A DNA stretch of 64,000 bases from a bacterium (lineage in GTDB: Bacteria; Krumholzibacteriota; Krumholzibacteriia; LZORAL124-64-63), in NCBI GenBank assembly GCA_016719645.1, contig JADJYS010000002.1, positions 186,001 through 250,000 on the forward strand, in the 5' to 3' direction. A program made the position numbers and the translations under genes. Shown in pieces: positions 29,046 to 38,893 of the stretch. The number at the start of each line of letters is the position of its first letter. Position 1 is the first letter of the stretch. The notes under the pieces are model-generated. The model worked only from the letters and a program-made list of their open reading frames with translations. It searched no databases and was not told the origin of the DNA.

Positions 29046-30212
29046 ATGCTGGCCAAGCGGATGCAGAGACTCGGCACCGAGACGGCTTTCGTCGTGTTGG
29101 CCCGGGCCAAGGCGCTCGAGGCCCAGGGCCGCGACATCGTCCACCTCGAGATCGGCGAACCGGACTTCGACACCCCGCCCAACATCGTGGCCAGGGCCGT
29201 GGCGGCCCTGCAGCAGGGCGAGACCCACTACGGGCCCGCGGCCGGCAAGCCCGAGGTCCGCCGGGCCTTCGCCGAGTACATCGCCCGCGACCGCGGCCTC
29301 GACGTCGGCCCCGAGAACATCGTCGTCACGCCCGGCGGCAAGCCCATCATGTACTTCGTGATGACCGCCCTGGTCGACGAGGGCGACGAGGTCATCTACC
29401 CCAACCCGGGGTTCCCGATCTACGAGTCGGTGATCAATTTCCTGGGCGCCAAGGCGGTGCCCCTGCAGCTGTCCGAGGCGAAGGACTTCTCGTTCGACAT
29501 CGCCGACCTCGAGCGCCTGGTCAGCGACCGCACGAAGCTGCTGATCATCAACTCGCCCCAGAACCCCACCGGCGGCGTGCTGTCGGGCGCGGACCTCGAC
29601 GCCATCGCCCGGCTGGCCGTGAAGCACGACTTCTGGGTGCTGAGCGACGAGATCTACAGCAAGATCATCTACGAGGGGACGCACGAGTCCATCGCCACGC
29701 GCCCGGGCATGCTCGAGCGCACGATCATCCTGGACGGCCACTCCAAGACCTACGCCATGACCGGCTGGCGCCTGGGCTACGGCGTCATGCCGAAGGAGCT
29801 GGCCGACGCCGTCGCCATGCTGCAGACCAACTGCAACAGCTGCACCGCCTCGTTCACGCAGCTCGCGGGCGTCGAGGCGCTGACCGGCCCGCAGGAGGCG
29901 GCGCTGGCCATGGTGGCGGAGTTCCGCGCGCGGCGCGACCTGCTGGTCGAGGGGCTCAACGCGATCCCCGGCATCAGCTGCCGCATGCCGCACGGCGCCT
30001 TCTACGTGTTCCCGAACATCACGCAGCTCGGCCGCAAGAGCGCCGAGATCGCCACGCTGCTGCTGGACAAGTACGGCGTGGCGGCCCTGAGCGGCACGGC
30101 GTTCGGCCGCTTCGGCGAGGGTTACCTGCGCTTCAGCTACGCCAACAGCCAGCCGCAGATCCGCAAGGCCCTCGAGCGCGTCCGCGCGATGAGCGCGGAC
30201 CTGCTGGGCTGA
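29046..30212 (+). CDS. Class I pyridoxal-phosphate aminotransferase (aspartate aminotransferase-like)
   Basis: The 388-residue protein has the fold-type I signatures: EIGEPDFDTP, the cofactor-binding Asn in SPQNPTGGV, Asp/Tyr in LSDEIYSKI, the Schiff-base lysine in DGHSKTYAMTGWRLGY, and a C-terminal arginine in LRFSYANS. The best guess is the AspC-Ib-like subfamily, which uses aspartate, glutamate or aromatic amino acids. The exact substrate cannot be set from sequence. It has its own promoter upstream and a strong terminator downstream, so it is a single-gene unit. Confidence 0.9.
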   Translation: MLAKRMQRLGTETAFVVLARAKALEAQGRDIVHLEIGEPDFDTPPNIVARAVAALQQGETHYGPAAGKPEVRRAFAEYIARDRGLDVGPENIVVTPGGKPIMYFVMTALVDEGDEVIYPNPGFPIYESVINFLGAKAVPLQLSEAKDFSFDIADLERLVSDRTKLLIINSPQNPTGGVLSGADLDAIARLAVKHDFWVLSDEIYSKIIYEGTHESIATRPGMLERTIILDGHSKTYAMTGWRLGYGVMPKELADAVAMLQTNCNSCTASFTQLAGVEALTGPQEAALAMVAEFRARRDLLVEGLNAIPGISCRMPHGAFYVFPNITQLGRKSAEIATLLLDKYGVAALSGTAFGRFGEGYLRFSYANSQPQIRKALERVRAMSADLLG

Positions 30213-30230
30213 CCGCGACGCGAACCCCGC

Positions 30231-30267
30231 GGCACCGCGCCCGCCGCCCGGGCGCGGTGCCCCTTTT
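30231..30267 (+). terminator. Rho-independent terminator after the aminotransferase gene
   Basis: A perfect 12-base stem (30231-30242 with 30250-30261, loop of seven) is followed by CCTTTT, starting 18 bases after the stop. Confidence 0.85.
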
Positions 30268-30289
30268 CCGACCCTGGCGGAGGTGCCAC

Positions 30290-31240
30290 ATGGATCGACG
30301 CAGGATGGTCATCGCGCTCGGCGGCAACGCCATCATCCCGGTGGGGACCAAGGGGACCTACCTCGAGCAGTACCAGATCACCAAGGGCACGATGGCCCAG
30401 GTGGCCGAGCTCTCGGCCGCGGGGCACCAGATCGTGATCACCCACGGCAACGGGCCGGTGGTCGGGAACATCTTCCTGCGCAACGACGCGGGCTACCAGG
30501 TGCACGGCATCGTGCCGATGCCCCTGTTCGTGTGCGGCGCGGACTCGCAGGGCGGGCTGGGCTACATGATCCAGCAGAACCTGCAGAACGCGATGTTCCT
30601 GCGCGGCATCGACACGCCGGTGGCCACGGTCGTCACCCAGGTGCTCGTGGACCGCGACGACCCCGCGTTCGCCAAGCCCACCAAGCCCATCGGCCCCTAC
30701 TACGACGAGGAGCAGGCCCGCCGGGTCGCCGCGGAGTTCGGCTGGACGGTGAAGGAGGACGCCGGCCGCGGCTGGCGGCGCGTGGTGCCCAGCCCCCTGC
30801 CGCGCAAGGTGGTCGAGTTCGAGGTGATCCGCCGCATGCTCGACGCCGGCGTGATGGTGGTCGCCGTCGGCGGCGGCGGCGTGCCGGTGGTCACCTGCGA
30901 GGAGGACCGCATCGAGGGCATCGACGCGGTCATCGACAAGGACCTCGCCTCGGAGCTGCTGGCCGAGCTGATCAAGGCCGACACGTTCGTGATCATCACC
31001 CAGGTGGAGCAGGTCTGCCGCGGCTGGGGCACGCCCGGCCAGCGGGCGCTCGCGACGCTGCCGGCCGCGGAAGCGCGCGCGCTGCTGGCGGCGGGCGAGT
31101 TCCCCGCCGGCAGCATGGGCCCGAAGATCGAGGCCGCCCTGGCGTTCCTGGCCGCGGGCGGCCGCGAGGTCGTCATCACCGATCCCGAACACCTGCTCGC
31201 CGCGGTCCACGGCGAGGCGGGCACGCGCATCGTCCCCTGA
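30290..31240 (+). CDS. arcC: Carbamate kinase
   Basis: The 316-residue protein matches carbamate kinase: VIALGGNAIIPVG at the N terminus, VITHGNGPVVGNI, and the family segments PTKPIGPYYDEEQA and VGGGGVPVV. IDKDLASELLA and GSMGPKIEAALAFL follow. It transfers phosphate between carbamoyl phosphate and ADP, usually making ATP in arginine or purine catabolism. No arginine deiminase genes are adjacent, so the pathway context is open. GGCGGAGG precedes the ATG at 30290. Confidence 0.93.
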   Translation: MDRRRMVIALGGNAIIPVGTKGTYLEQYQITKGTMAQVAELSAAGHQIVITHGNGPVVGNIFLRNDAGYQVHGIVPMPLFVCGADSQGGLGYMIQQNLQNAMFLRGIDTPVATVVTQVLVDRDDPAFAKPTKPIGPYYDEEQARRVAAEFGWTVKEDAGRGWRRVVPSPLPRKVVEFEVIRRMLDAGVMVVAVGGGGVPVVTCEEDRIEGIDAVIDKDLASELLAELIKADTFVIITQVEQVCRGWGTPGQRALATLPAAEARALLAAGEFPAGSMGPKIEAALAFLAAGGREVVITDPEHLLAAVHGEAGTRIVP

Positions 31241-31272
31241 GGCGGCCCCGCGGCGCTGCGGTCTCGTTTCCG

Positions 31273-31302
31273 TTGCGGGGGGCCGCGTGCGTGCGCTAAG
31301 GT
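31273..31302 (+). promoter_or_regulatory. Possible promoter of purD
   Basis: TTGCGG (31273-31278) and TAAGGT (31297-31302) are separated by 18 bases, 28 bases ahead of the purD ATG. The TAAGGT -10 recurs at 37309. Confidence 0.45.
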
Positions 31303-31330
31303 CCCGGCAGCGAGGGGAGGTGGACGGACG

Positions 31331-32661
<1,331 letters not shown>

Positions 32662-32665
<4 letters not shown>

Positions 32666-33146
32666 CGCAACGCGCGACGCCCACGGCCCGGGTGATGGTC
32701 CTGCTGGGCAGCAAGAGCGACCTGCCGGTCATCGACGGACTCCTGGCGCTGCTGGACCGCTTCGGCCTCCCGCACCGCGTCGAGATCGCCTCGGCCCACC
32801 GCCAGCCCGACAAGCTGCGGCGCCTGGTGGCCGCGGGCGACCGCGGGGGATCGGGGTCTACATCGCGGTGGCCGGCATGGCGGCGCACCTGCCGGGCGTG
32901 GTGGCCTCGCTGACGCTGCGGCCGGTCATCGGCGTGCCGGTGGCCGTGGGCCCGCTCGCGGGCATCGACGCCCTGTTGTCGATGGCTCAGATGCCGGGCG
33001 GCGTGCCCGTGGCGACGGTCGCCATCGGGCCGTCGGGCGCGAAGAACGCCGCCGTGCTCGCCGCGCGCATCCTGGCGCTCGGCGACGCGCGCGTGGCCGC
33101 GGCCCTGGCGGACTTCCGCCGCGAGCAGGCCCGCGGCGGCGGTTGA
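32662..33146 (+). CDS. purE: N5-carboxyaminoimidazole ribonucleotide mutase, frameshifted
   Basis: The first half reads RVMVLLGSKSDLPVIDG and IEIASAHRQPDKL-type sequence (VEIASAHRQPD), the PurE substrate-binding motifs. After CGC at 32842 the frame must change at a run of five Gs (32845-32849). One added G gives GGIGVYIAVAGMAAHLPGVVASLT and the normal PurE C terminus with PGGVPVATVAIG. The intact protein would have about 161 residues, the normal length. PurE is a core purine enzyme and purD and tsaC flank it intact, so a consensus base-call error is likelier than a true pseudogene. Confidence 0.85.
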
Positions 33147-33147
33147 G

Positions 33148-33750
33148 ATGGTCGCCCGCACGCGCGACCCCGCGGTCGCCGCCGCTTGCCTGGCCGGCGG
33201 CGGCGTGGTGCTGATGCCGACCGACACGCTGCCCGGGTTGCACGCGCGCGCCGACGCGCCGGCGGCCGTCGCGCGCATCGCGGTGCTGAAGGGCCGCGAC
33301 GAGGGCCAGCCCCTGCTGGTGCTCTGCGCCGGCATCGGCGACGCGCGAGCCCTGGCCGGCACCCCGCCCGCCCGCGCGTGGGCTTACGCGGAGCGCTGCT
33401 GGCCCGGCCCCTACACGCTGGTGCTGCCGGCGGGTGCGTCGGCTCCCACGGCGGCGACCCGCGGCGGTCCGACGCTGGCCGTCCGCGTGCCGGCGCCGGG
33501 CCGGCTGCGCGATCTCATCGCCGCCTGCGGGGGCGCCCTGGTCTCCACCAGCGCCAACCTCGCCGGCGAACCTCCGGCCACGGAACTGGAGGCGGCGGCG
33601 CGGCAGTTCGCCGGGGGCATCGACCTCGTGGCGGAACTGGAGTGGGGCGGTTCGCCGGCGGGAGCGGCTTCGGCGATGCTGGACCTCGCCGTCTGGCCGC
33701 CGCGGGTGCTGCGTCCGGGTCCCCGGGTTCCACCCGACTGGGAGTCCTGA
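33148..33750 (+). CDS. tsaC: L-threonylcarbamoyladenylate synthase (Sua5/YrdC/YciO family)
   Basis: The 200-residue protein has the YrdC-domain features VVLMPTDTLPGLHARA, the LKGRDEGQPLLVL nucleotide-binding stretch, WPGPYTLVLP, AVRVPAP and STSANLAGEPPA. It makes threonylcarbamoyl-AMP from threonine, bicarbonate and ATP for the t6A modification of tRNA. It lacks the C-terminal Sua5 domain, so it is the short TsaC type. It starts one base after the purE stop. Confidence 0.9.
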   Translation: MVARTRDPAVAAACLAGGGVVLMPTDTLPGLHARADAPAAVARIAVLKGRDEGQPLLVLCAGIGDARALAGTPPARAWAYAERCWPGPYTLVLPAGASAPTAATRGGPTLAVRVPAPGRLRDLIAACGGALVSTSANLAGEPPATELEAAARQFAGGIDLVAELEWGGSPAGAASAMLDLAVWPPRVLRPGPRVPPDWES

Positions 33751-33795
33751 CGCGAAACAGTCTGTTAGCATTGTAATTACGAGAGCGCGGCCTTC

Positions 33796-33824
33796 TTGAC
33801 GCCGCCCTCTTCCCGGCCTAACTT
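33796..33824 (+). promoter_or_regulatory. Possible promoter before the phosphatase gene
   Basis: TTGACG (33796-33801), a 17-base spacer and TAACTT (33819-33824). Transcription would start only about 12 bases before the TTG start codon, just ahead of the AGGAG ribosome binding site. Confidence 0.45.
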
Positions 33825-33842
33825 ACGCCGCAGGAGACACGC

Positions 33843-34331
33843 TTGGACGCACCCGGCACCGTCTTGTTCGTCTGCTCCGGGAACACCTGCCGCAGCCCCT
33901 TGGCCGCCGCGCTCGCCGCCGCCCGTTGGCAGGGGGATCCCGCGTGCGCCTCCGCGGGGCTGGACGCGTCGCCGGGCTGCCCGGCGACGGCGGAGTCCTG
34001 CGACCAGGCGCGGGAGCGGGGACTGGACCTCGCGCGGCACCGCTCGCGGCCGCTGGATCCGGCCGTGCTGGAGGGGACGGGCTGGGTGCTCTTGATGACG
34101 CCCGGGCAGCTCGCGCGCTTCCGGTCGCGGTTCCCGGGCTACGCCGGCCGGGTCGGGCTGCTGGGCCTGCCCGGGATCGATCTGGCGGCCGGCGGCGACG
34201 CCGCGGCGGCCGAGACGGTCGACGATCCCTACCGCGCCGGGACGTCCCTGGCCTACGCGCGGATGGCCGATCAGGTCGACAGGCTCGTGGAGGCCTGGAC
34301 CGCCCACCTGCAGCCCGGGAGAACGCCATGA
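33843..34331 (+). CDS. Low-molecular-weight protein-tyrosine-phosphatase family protein
   Basis: The 162-residue product starts at TTG 33843, with AGGAG seven bases upstream. The P-loop signature VLFVCSGNTCRSPLAA sits at the N terminus, and the general-acid Asp is in VDDPYRAG near residue 130, as in LMW-PTP and YwlE-like arginine phosphatases. The GNTCRSP form with threonine after Asn is the YwlE-type signature, so protein-arginine phosphatase activity is possible. No McsB-type kinase is in the window. The stop overlaps rpiB (ATGA). Confidence 0.85.
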   Translation: MDAPGTVLFVCSGNTCRSPLAAALAAARWQGDPACASAGLDASPGCPATAESCDQARERGLDLARHRSRPLDPAVLEGTGWVLLMTPGQLARFRSRFPGYAGRVGLLGLPGIDLAAGGDAAAAETVDDPYRAGTSLAYARMADQVDRLVEAWTAHLQPGRTP

Positions 34332-34822
34332 TCGTCGCCGTCGGCGCGGACCACCGCGGGTTCGCCCTCAAGGAACGGGTCAAGGACCTGTTGGGCCGCG
34401 AGGGCCACACCGTCGCGGACCTGGGCTGCCACGGGCCCGCCTCGGTCGACTATCCGGACTTCGCGCGGGCCGTGGGCCTGGCCGTGGCCGCCGGCCGGGC
34501 CGACCTCGGCGTGCTGGTCTGCGGCTCGGGCATCGGGGTGAGCATCGCCGCCAACAAGGTCCGCGGCGTGCGCGCCGCGCTGTGCTGCAACGAGGAGATG
34601 GCCGCGGCCACCCGCCGCCACAACGACGCCAACGTGATCTGTTTCGGTGCCGACCACACGTCCGCGGAGCTGGCCGAGCGCATGGTGCTGCGCTGGCTGG
34701 CGTCCGCGTTCGAGGGGGGACGGCACGCCGACCGGGTTCGCAAGATCGCCGACATCGAACAGGGGGGCGGCGGCATCGCCGCGCCGCCGCCGCCACCGGA
34801 ACCGCGAGGAGAACAGGCATGA
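34328..34822 (+). CDS. rpiB: Ribose-5-phosphate isomerase B
   Basis: This 164-residue protein has VAVGADHRGFALKE, DYPDFARAVGLAV, the catalytic-loop cysteine in GVLVCGSGIGVSIAANKVRGVRAA and RRHNDANVICFGA, all RpiB hallmarks. It interconverts ribulose- and ribose-5-phosphate. It is about 15 residues longer than usual because of a Gly/Pro-rich tail (GGGGIAAPPPPPEP). It sits between the phosphatase and glyA with ATGA overlaps on both sides, and rpiB-glyA is a common pairing. Confidence 0.94.
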   Translation: MIVAVGADHRGFALKERVKDLLGREGHTVADLGCHGPASVDYPDFARAVGLAVAAGRADLGVLVCGSGIGVSIAANKVRGVRAALCCNEEMAAATRRHNDANVICFGADHTSAELAERMVLRWLASAFEGGRHADRVRKIADIEQGGGGIAAPPPPPEPRGEQA

Positions 34823-36063
34823 ACCGCCACCTGCAGGCCGCCGACCCCGAGATCGCCGACGTCGTCGCCCGGGAACTCGGACGCCAGCGCGACCAGCTCG
34901 AGATGATCGCCAGCGAGAACTTCACCAGCCTGGCCGTCATGGAGGCCGCCGGCAGCGTCCTGACGAACAAGTACGCCGAGGGCTACCCCGGCAAGCGCTA
35001 CTACGGCGGCTGCGAGTTCGTCGACCGGGCCGAGGAGCTGGCCCGCGAGCGGGCGAAGGCGCTGTTCGGGGCCGAGCACGCCAACGTCCAGCCCCACTCC
35101 GGCTCGACGGCGAACATGATCGCCTACCTGGCCTGCCTGTCCCCGGGCGACAAGCTGCTGGGCCTCTCGCTGTCGCACGGCGGGCACCTGACCCACGGCC
35201 ACCCGGTGAACTTCTCGGGCCTGCTGTTCACCGCCCTGCACTACGAGGTGGACCGCGAGACCGAGACGATCGACTACGACGCGCTGCGCGAGCAGGCGAA
35301 GCGGGAGCGGCCCAAGGTCCTGGTGGGCGGCGCCAGCGCCTACCCGCGCCACTGGGACTACGCGGCCATGCGCAGCATCGCCGACGAGGTCGGCGCGGTC
35401 CTGATCTTCGACATGGCCCACGTGGCGGGCCTGGTCGCCGGCGGCGCGCACCCCAGCCCGGTGCCCTTCTGCGACATCGTCACCTCGACGACGCACAAGA
35501 CGCTGCGCGGCCCGCGCGGCGGCATCGTGCTGAGCCGGCTGGCCCACGCCGAGGCCATCGACAAGCTGAACTTCCCCGGCGTGCAGGGCGGCCCGCTGAT
35601 GCACATCATCGCCGCCAAGGCCGTCTGCTTCCGCGAGGCGGCCCGGCCGGAGTTCGCCGCCTGGGCGCGCCGTTGCGTGGAGAACGCCAAGGCGCTGGGC
35701 GAGCGCCTGCTCGAGCACGGCTTCCACCTGGTCAGCGGCGGCACCGACAACCACCTGCTGCTGGTCAACCTGACGAGCAAGGACATCTCGGGCAAGAAGA
35801 TGGAGCAGCTGCTCGACGTGGTCGGGATCACGGTCAACAAGAACACGGTGCCCTTCGACACGCGCAAGCCGTTCGTCACCAGCGGCATCCGCATCGGCAC
35901 CCCGGCCCTGACCACGCGGGGCATGGGGCCGGACCAGATGCGCGCGATCGGCGACATCATCGCCGGCGCCTTCGAATCCCGCGAGGACGAGGCGGCCCTC
36001 GCCGCGCTGCGCGGGCGGACGCGCGAGCTGTGCGGGGCGTTCCCCCTCTACCCGGAACTGTAG
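34819..36063 (+). CDS. glyA: Serine hydroxymethyltransferase
   Basis: The 414-residue protein has QLEMIASENFTS, GYPGKRYYGGCEFVD, SGSTANM (substrate loop), VTSTTHKTLRGPRGGI (PLP lysine in THKT) and TSGIRIGTPALTTRGM. It converts serine and tetrahydrofolate to glycine and methylene-tetrahydrofolate, feeding purine and thymidylate synthesis. This fits the purine genes nearby. AGGAG precedes the ATG, which overlaps the rpiB stop. Confidence 0.97.
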   Translation: MNRHLQAADPEIADVVARELGRQRDQLEMIASENFTSLAVMEAAGSVLTNKYAEGYPGKRYYGGCEFVDRAEELARERAKALFGAEHANVQPHSGSTANMIAYLACLSPGDKLLGLSLSHGGHLTHGHPVNFSGLLFTALHYEVDRETETIDYDALREQAKRERPKVLVGGASAYPRHWDYAAMRSIADEVGAVLIFDMAHVAGLVAGGAHPSPVPFCDIVTSTTHKTLRGPRGGIVLSRLAHAEAIDKLNFPGVQGGPLMHIIAAKAVCFREAARPEFAAWARRCVENAKALGERLLEHGFHLVSGGTDNHLLLVNLTSKDISGKKMEQLLDVVGITVNKNTVPFDTRKPFVTSGIRIGTPALTTRGMGPDQMRAIGDIIAGAFESREDEAALAALRGRTRELCGAFPLYPEL

Positions 36064-36072
36064 GAGGACGGC

Positions 36073-36543
36073 GTGAAGTGCCCGAGCTGCGGCGCCGACG
36101 ACGACAAGGTGGTGGACAGCCGGTCGGCCCGCGACGGCCGGGCGATCCGGCGCCGGCGCGAGTGCGTGGCCTGCGGCGAGCGCTTCACCACCTACGAGTA
36201 CGTCGAGATCAAGCCCTTCCTGGTGGTCAAGCGCGACGGGCGGCGCGTGGAGTACGACCGCGCCAAGGTGATCGGCGGCATCGCCCGCGCCTGCGAGAAG
36301 CGGGCCGTCTCCCTGGAGGAGATGGAGGCCATGGCCGACGCCGTGGAGCGCGACCTGGCCGGCGGCCTGCAGCGCGAGGTGCCGTCGGCGTCCATCGGCG
36401 AGCTGGTCATGGCGCAGCTGCGGGGCAAGGACGAGGTCGCCTACGTCCGCTTCGCCTCGGTCTACCGCTCCTTCAAGCACGTCGACGAGTTCATGTCCGA
36501 GCTGCGCGGCCTGCTCGACCGCAAGGGGGGCGCCGGTGGCTGA
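36073..36543 (+). CDS. nrdR: Transcriptional repressor NrdR
   Basis: The 156-residue product has an N-terminal zinc ribbon (MKCPSCG ... RRECVACGERFTTYE) followed by an ATP-cone domain (VVKRDGRRVEYDRAKVIGGIARACEKR). It represses ribonucleotide reductase genes in response to ATP/dATP. The start is GTG 36073, six bases after a perfect AGGAGG. The glyA-nrdR order is common in bacteria. Confidence 0.96.
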   Translation: MKCPSCGADDDKVVDSRSARDGRAIRRRRECVACGERFTTYEYVEIKPFLVVKRDGRRVEYDRAKVIGGIARACEKRAVSLEEMEAMADAVERDLAGGLQREVPSASIGELVMAQLRGKDEVAYVRFASVYRSFKHVDEFMSELRGLLDRKGGAGG

Positions 36544-37306
36544 ACGGCGCCGCCCGGGCGGGCAGATGACGCTCCTGGACCACCTCGACGAGCTGCGCAC
36601 GGTGCTGCTGCAGTCCCTGCTGGTCGCGGCGGCGGCCGCGGTCGGCGGCTGGTTCGTCTCGCAGCGGCTGCTGGACCTGATCGTGGCGCCGATGACCGCG
36701 GCGGGCCAGCAGGTCTACTTCAGCCAGCCGATGGAAGCCTTCATGACCCGCATGAAGGTGGCCGGCCTGGCCGGGCTCTTCGTGGTGCTCCCCTTCGTGC
36801 TGCTGCGCGTCTACCGCTTCGTGGCGCCCGGCCTCTACCCCCGGGAGCGGCGGCTGGTGACGCCGATGCTGCTCGCCGCGGTGGCGATGTTCTACGCCGG
36901 CACCGTCTTCGCCTTCTGCGTGATGATCCCGCTGGTCGTGCAGTTCATGCTGAGCTACGCCACCGAGACGATGCGCCCGCTGATCAGCGTCGGCGCCTAC
37001 TTCAACTTCGTGGCCCAGACCTGCCTCGCCTTCGGGCTGGCCTTCGAGCTGCCGATCGTCGTGGTGCTGCTCAGCGCGGTGGGGCTGGTCAGCGCGCGGA
37101 CCCTGCTGTCGGGCTGGCGGTACGCCGCGGTGATCGTCGTCGTCGTCTCGGCGGTCCTCACGCCGCCGGACGTCATGAGCCAGCTGCTGATGGCCGTGCC
37201 GGTCATGGGCCTCTACCTGCTGTCGGTCGCCACGGCGCTGCTGCTGGAGCGGGGGCGGCGGCGGGACGGGGCCGGCGGCGGGCGGTTGCCAGAGGACGCC
37301 GGATGA
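36536..37306 (+). CDS. tatC: Twin-arginine translocase subunit TatC
   Basis: The 256-residue protein has six predicted membrane helices and the TatC motifs MTLLDHLDELRTVLLQSL at the N terminus, FMTRMKVAG, PGLYPRERR, and FGLAFELPIVVVLLSAVGLV. It is the signal-peptide receptor of the Tat pathway. The start is GTG 36536 inside the nrdR end; the GGGGGG upstream may act as its ribosome binding site. No tatA or tatB lies next to it here. Confidence 0.93.
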   Translation: MAERRRPGGQMTLLDHLDELRTVLLQSLLVAAAAAVGGWFVSQRLLDLIVAPMTAAGQQVYFSQPMEAFMTRMKVAGLAGLFVVLPFVLLRVYRFVAPGLYPRERRLVTPMLLAAVAMFYAGTVFAFCVMIPLVVQFMLSYATETMRPLISVGAYFNFVAQTCLAFGLAFELPIVVVLLSAVGLVSARTLLSGWRYAAVIVVVVSAVLTPPDVMSQLLMAVPVMGLYLLSVATALLLERGRRRDGAGGGRLPEDAG

Positions 37307-37314
37307 CATAAGGT
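37286..37314 (+). promoter_or_regulatory. Possible promoter of the polyprenyl synthetase gene
   Basis: TTGCCA (37286-37291), a 17-base spacer and TAAGGT (37309-37314), starting inside the last codons of tatC. The leader to the ATG at 37379 would be about 58 bases. Confidence 0.5.
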
Positions 37315-37378
37315 AGGGGCCCGGTTCCGCCCGGCAGCGGGCCGCCGCCCGGGTCCCGACCGCCACCGAAGGGGATGC

Positions 37379-38383
37379 ATGTCGCTGCTCGACCAGGAAC
37401 GGGTCCGCCTCTGGGCCCTGCAGAAGATCATCGGGGACGAGCTGTCCCGCTTCGACGCCGTCTACGACGGCCTCGTGCGCGGCGAGACGCCCCTGATCGA
37501 GGCCGTCTGCGACCACGTCAAGCAGGGGCGCAGCAAGCGCTTCCGGCCCACCCTGCTGCTGCTGACCGCCAAGCACGACGCCCCCACGCCCCAGGAGGCC
37601 GTGCTCTGCGCGGCCTGCGTCGAGATGATCCACACCGCGACCCTGCTGCACGACGACTTCATCGACGAGGCGCCGACCCGCCGCGGGCTGCCCTCGGTGA
37701 ACCAGGCCTGGGGGCCGGCGACGGCGCTGGTCATGGGGGACTACCTCTACAGCAAGGCGCTGGACTGCCTCAGCCGGGCCGGCCTGCACGAGGCCCTGCG
37801 GCTGCTGGCCGCGACCACGCTGAAGATGAGCCAGGCCGAGATGATGCAGATCGAGACCCGGCACGACCTCGCGCTCACCGAGGAGCGCTACCTCGACATC
37901 ATCCTGCGCAAGACGGCGTCCCTGATCGAGTCCGCCTGCGCGATCGGGGCCGGGTTCAACCCCGCGGCCGAGCGGCACGTCGCGGCCTACGGCGAGTTCG
38001 GCCGCATGATCGGCTTCGTGTTCCAGATCACCGACGACATCTTCGACTTCCTCGGCGACGAGCGCCGGCTGGGCAAGCCCACCGGCCAGGACTGGGAAGA
38101 GGGCCGCATCACCCTGCCCCTGATCGCCGCGCTGCGCGACGCGCCCGCGGAGCGGCGGGAGCGCCTGCTCGGCCGCGTGGGCGGCCTGCGCGGCCCGGCG
38201 CGGGCCGAGGCCTGGCCGGAGGTCAAGGACTTCGTCGTGGAGCACGGCGGCACCGAGTACGCGCGCGGCATGGCCAAGGAGTACGGGGACCGGGCCAAGG
38301 CCGCCATCACCGCCGTCGCCACGGGGGTCCAGAAGGACCTGCTCGTCGTGTCGGTCGATTATGTCCTGCGCCGCCTCAACTGA
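37379..38383 (+). CDS. Polyprenyl (octaprenyl-type) diphosphate synthase
   Basis: The 334-residue trans-prenyltransferase has both Asp-rich motifs: LLHDDFIDEAPTRRG (first DDxxD) and QITDDIFDF (second). GKRFRP is present in the form SKRFRPTLLLL, and GDYLYSKAL and TGQDWEEGRITLPLI also match. It elongates isoprenoid chains from isopentenyl diphosphate, probably C40-C45 for quinone side chains. Product length is not readable with confidence. AAGGGG precedes the ATG. Confidence 0.9.
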   Translation: MSLLDQERVRLWALQKIIGDELSRFDAVYDGLVRGETPLIEAVCDHVKQGRSKRFRPTLLLLTAKHDAPTPQEAVLCAACVEMIHTATLLHDDFIDEAPTRRGLPSVNQAWGPATALVMGDYLYSKALDCLSRAGLHEALRLLAATTLKMSQAEMMQIETRHDLALTEERYLDIILRKTASLIESACAIGAGFNPAAERHVAAYGEFGRMIGFVFQITDDIFDFLGDERRLGKPTGQDWEEGRITLPLIAALRDAPAERRERLLGRVGGLRGPARAEAWPEVKDFVVEHGGTEYARGMAKEYGDRAKAAITAVATGVQKDLLVVSVDYVLRRLN

Positions 38384-38407
38384 CGCCGCGCCAGCACCGG
38401 GAAGCCC

Positions 38408-38893
38408 ATGAGCAAGACTGTCAAGCAGACCGCGCCCTTCGCGGACGGCCCGGCCTTCCGCCTGGCCGAGACCGCCGCCCACGCCGCCCTGGTCAAGAAG
38501 GGGGAGGACGTGCTGGTGCTCGACCTCGCCGGGCGCTCCGACGTCGCCGACTACTTCGTGATCGTCACCGGCGGCAGCGACCAGCAGGTCGACGCCGTCG
38601 CCCGCGGGGTGGTCGAGGCGGCGGCGGCCGAAGGCCAGAAGCTCCTGCACGGGGAGGGGCGCGACCGCAACTACTGGGTGCTGCTCGACTTCGTCGACGT
38701 CATCGTCCACGTGCTGCAGCCGCGCGCCCGCCAGTACTACGCGCTCGAGCGCCTGTGGAACGACGCGCCCCGGCTCGAGGTGGGCGTGGACTACTTCGCG
38801 AGGGCCGAGATCCGCGAGCGGCGGCCGGACCTCCAGCTCGTCCGCCTCGCGGGGCGCGACGGGGAGCCGACGCGCACGGGAGGCGAGGCGTGA
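38408..38893 (+). CDS. rsfS: Ribosomal silencing factor RsfS
   Basis: The 161-residue protein carries the RsfS core: KKGEDVLVLDLAGRSDVADYFVIVTGGSDQQVDAVARGV, then WVLLDFVDVIVHVLQPRARQYYALERLW. RsfS binds L14 and blocks subunit joining during starvation. An unconserved tail of about 35 residues extends beyond the usual end. The stop overlaps the argS GTG (GTGA). Confidence 0.93.
   Translation: MSKTVKQTAPFADGPAFRLAETAAHAALVKKGEDVLVLDLAGRSDVADYFVIVTGGSDQQVDAVARGVVEAAAAEGQKLLHGEGRDRNYWVLLDFVDVIVHVLQPRARQYYALERLWNDAPRLEVGVDYFARAEIRERRPDLQLVRLAGRDGEPTRTGGEA

Noticed and set aside
27352..29361. Uninterrupted reading of the barrel-like gene to 29361
   Set aside because: It would run through a near-consensus promoter and 316 bases of the aminotransferase gene with poor codon third positions; a one-base shift at the G7 tract gives a natural end at 28942.
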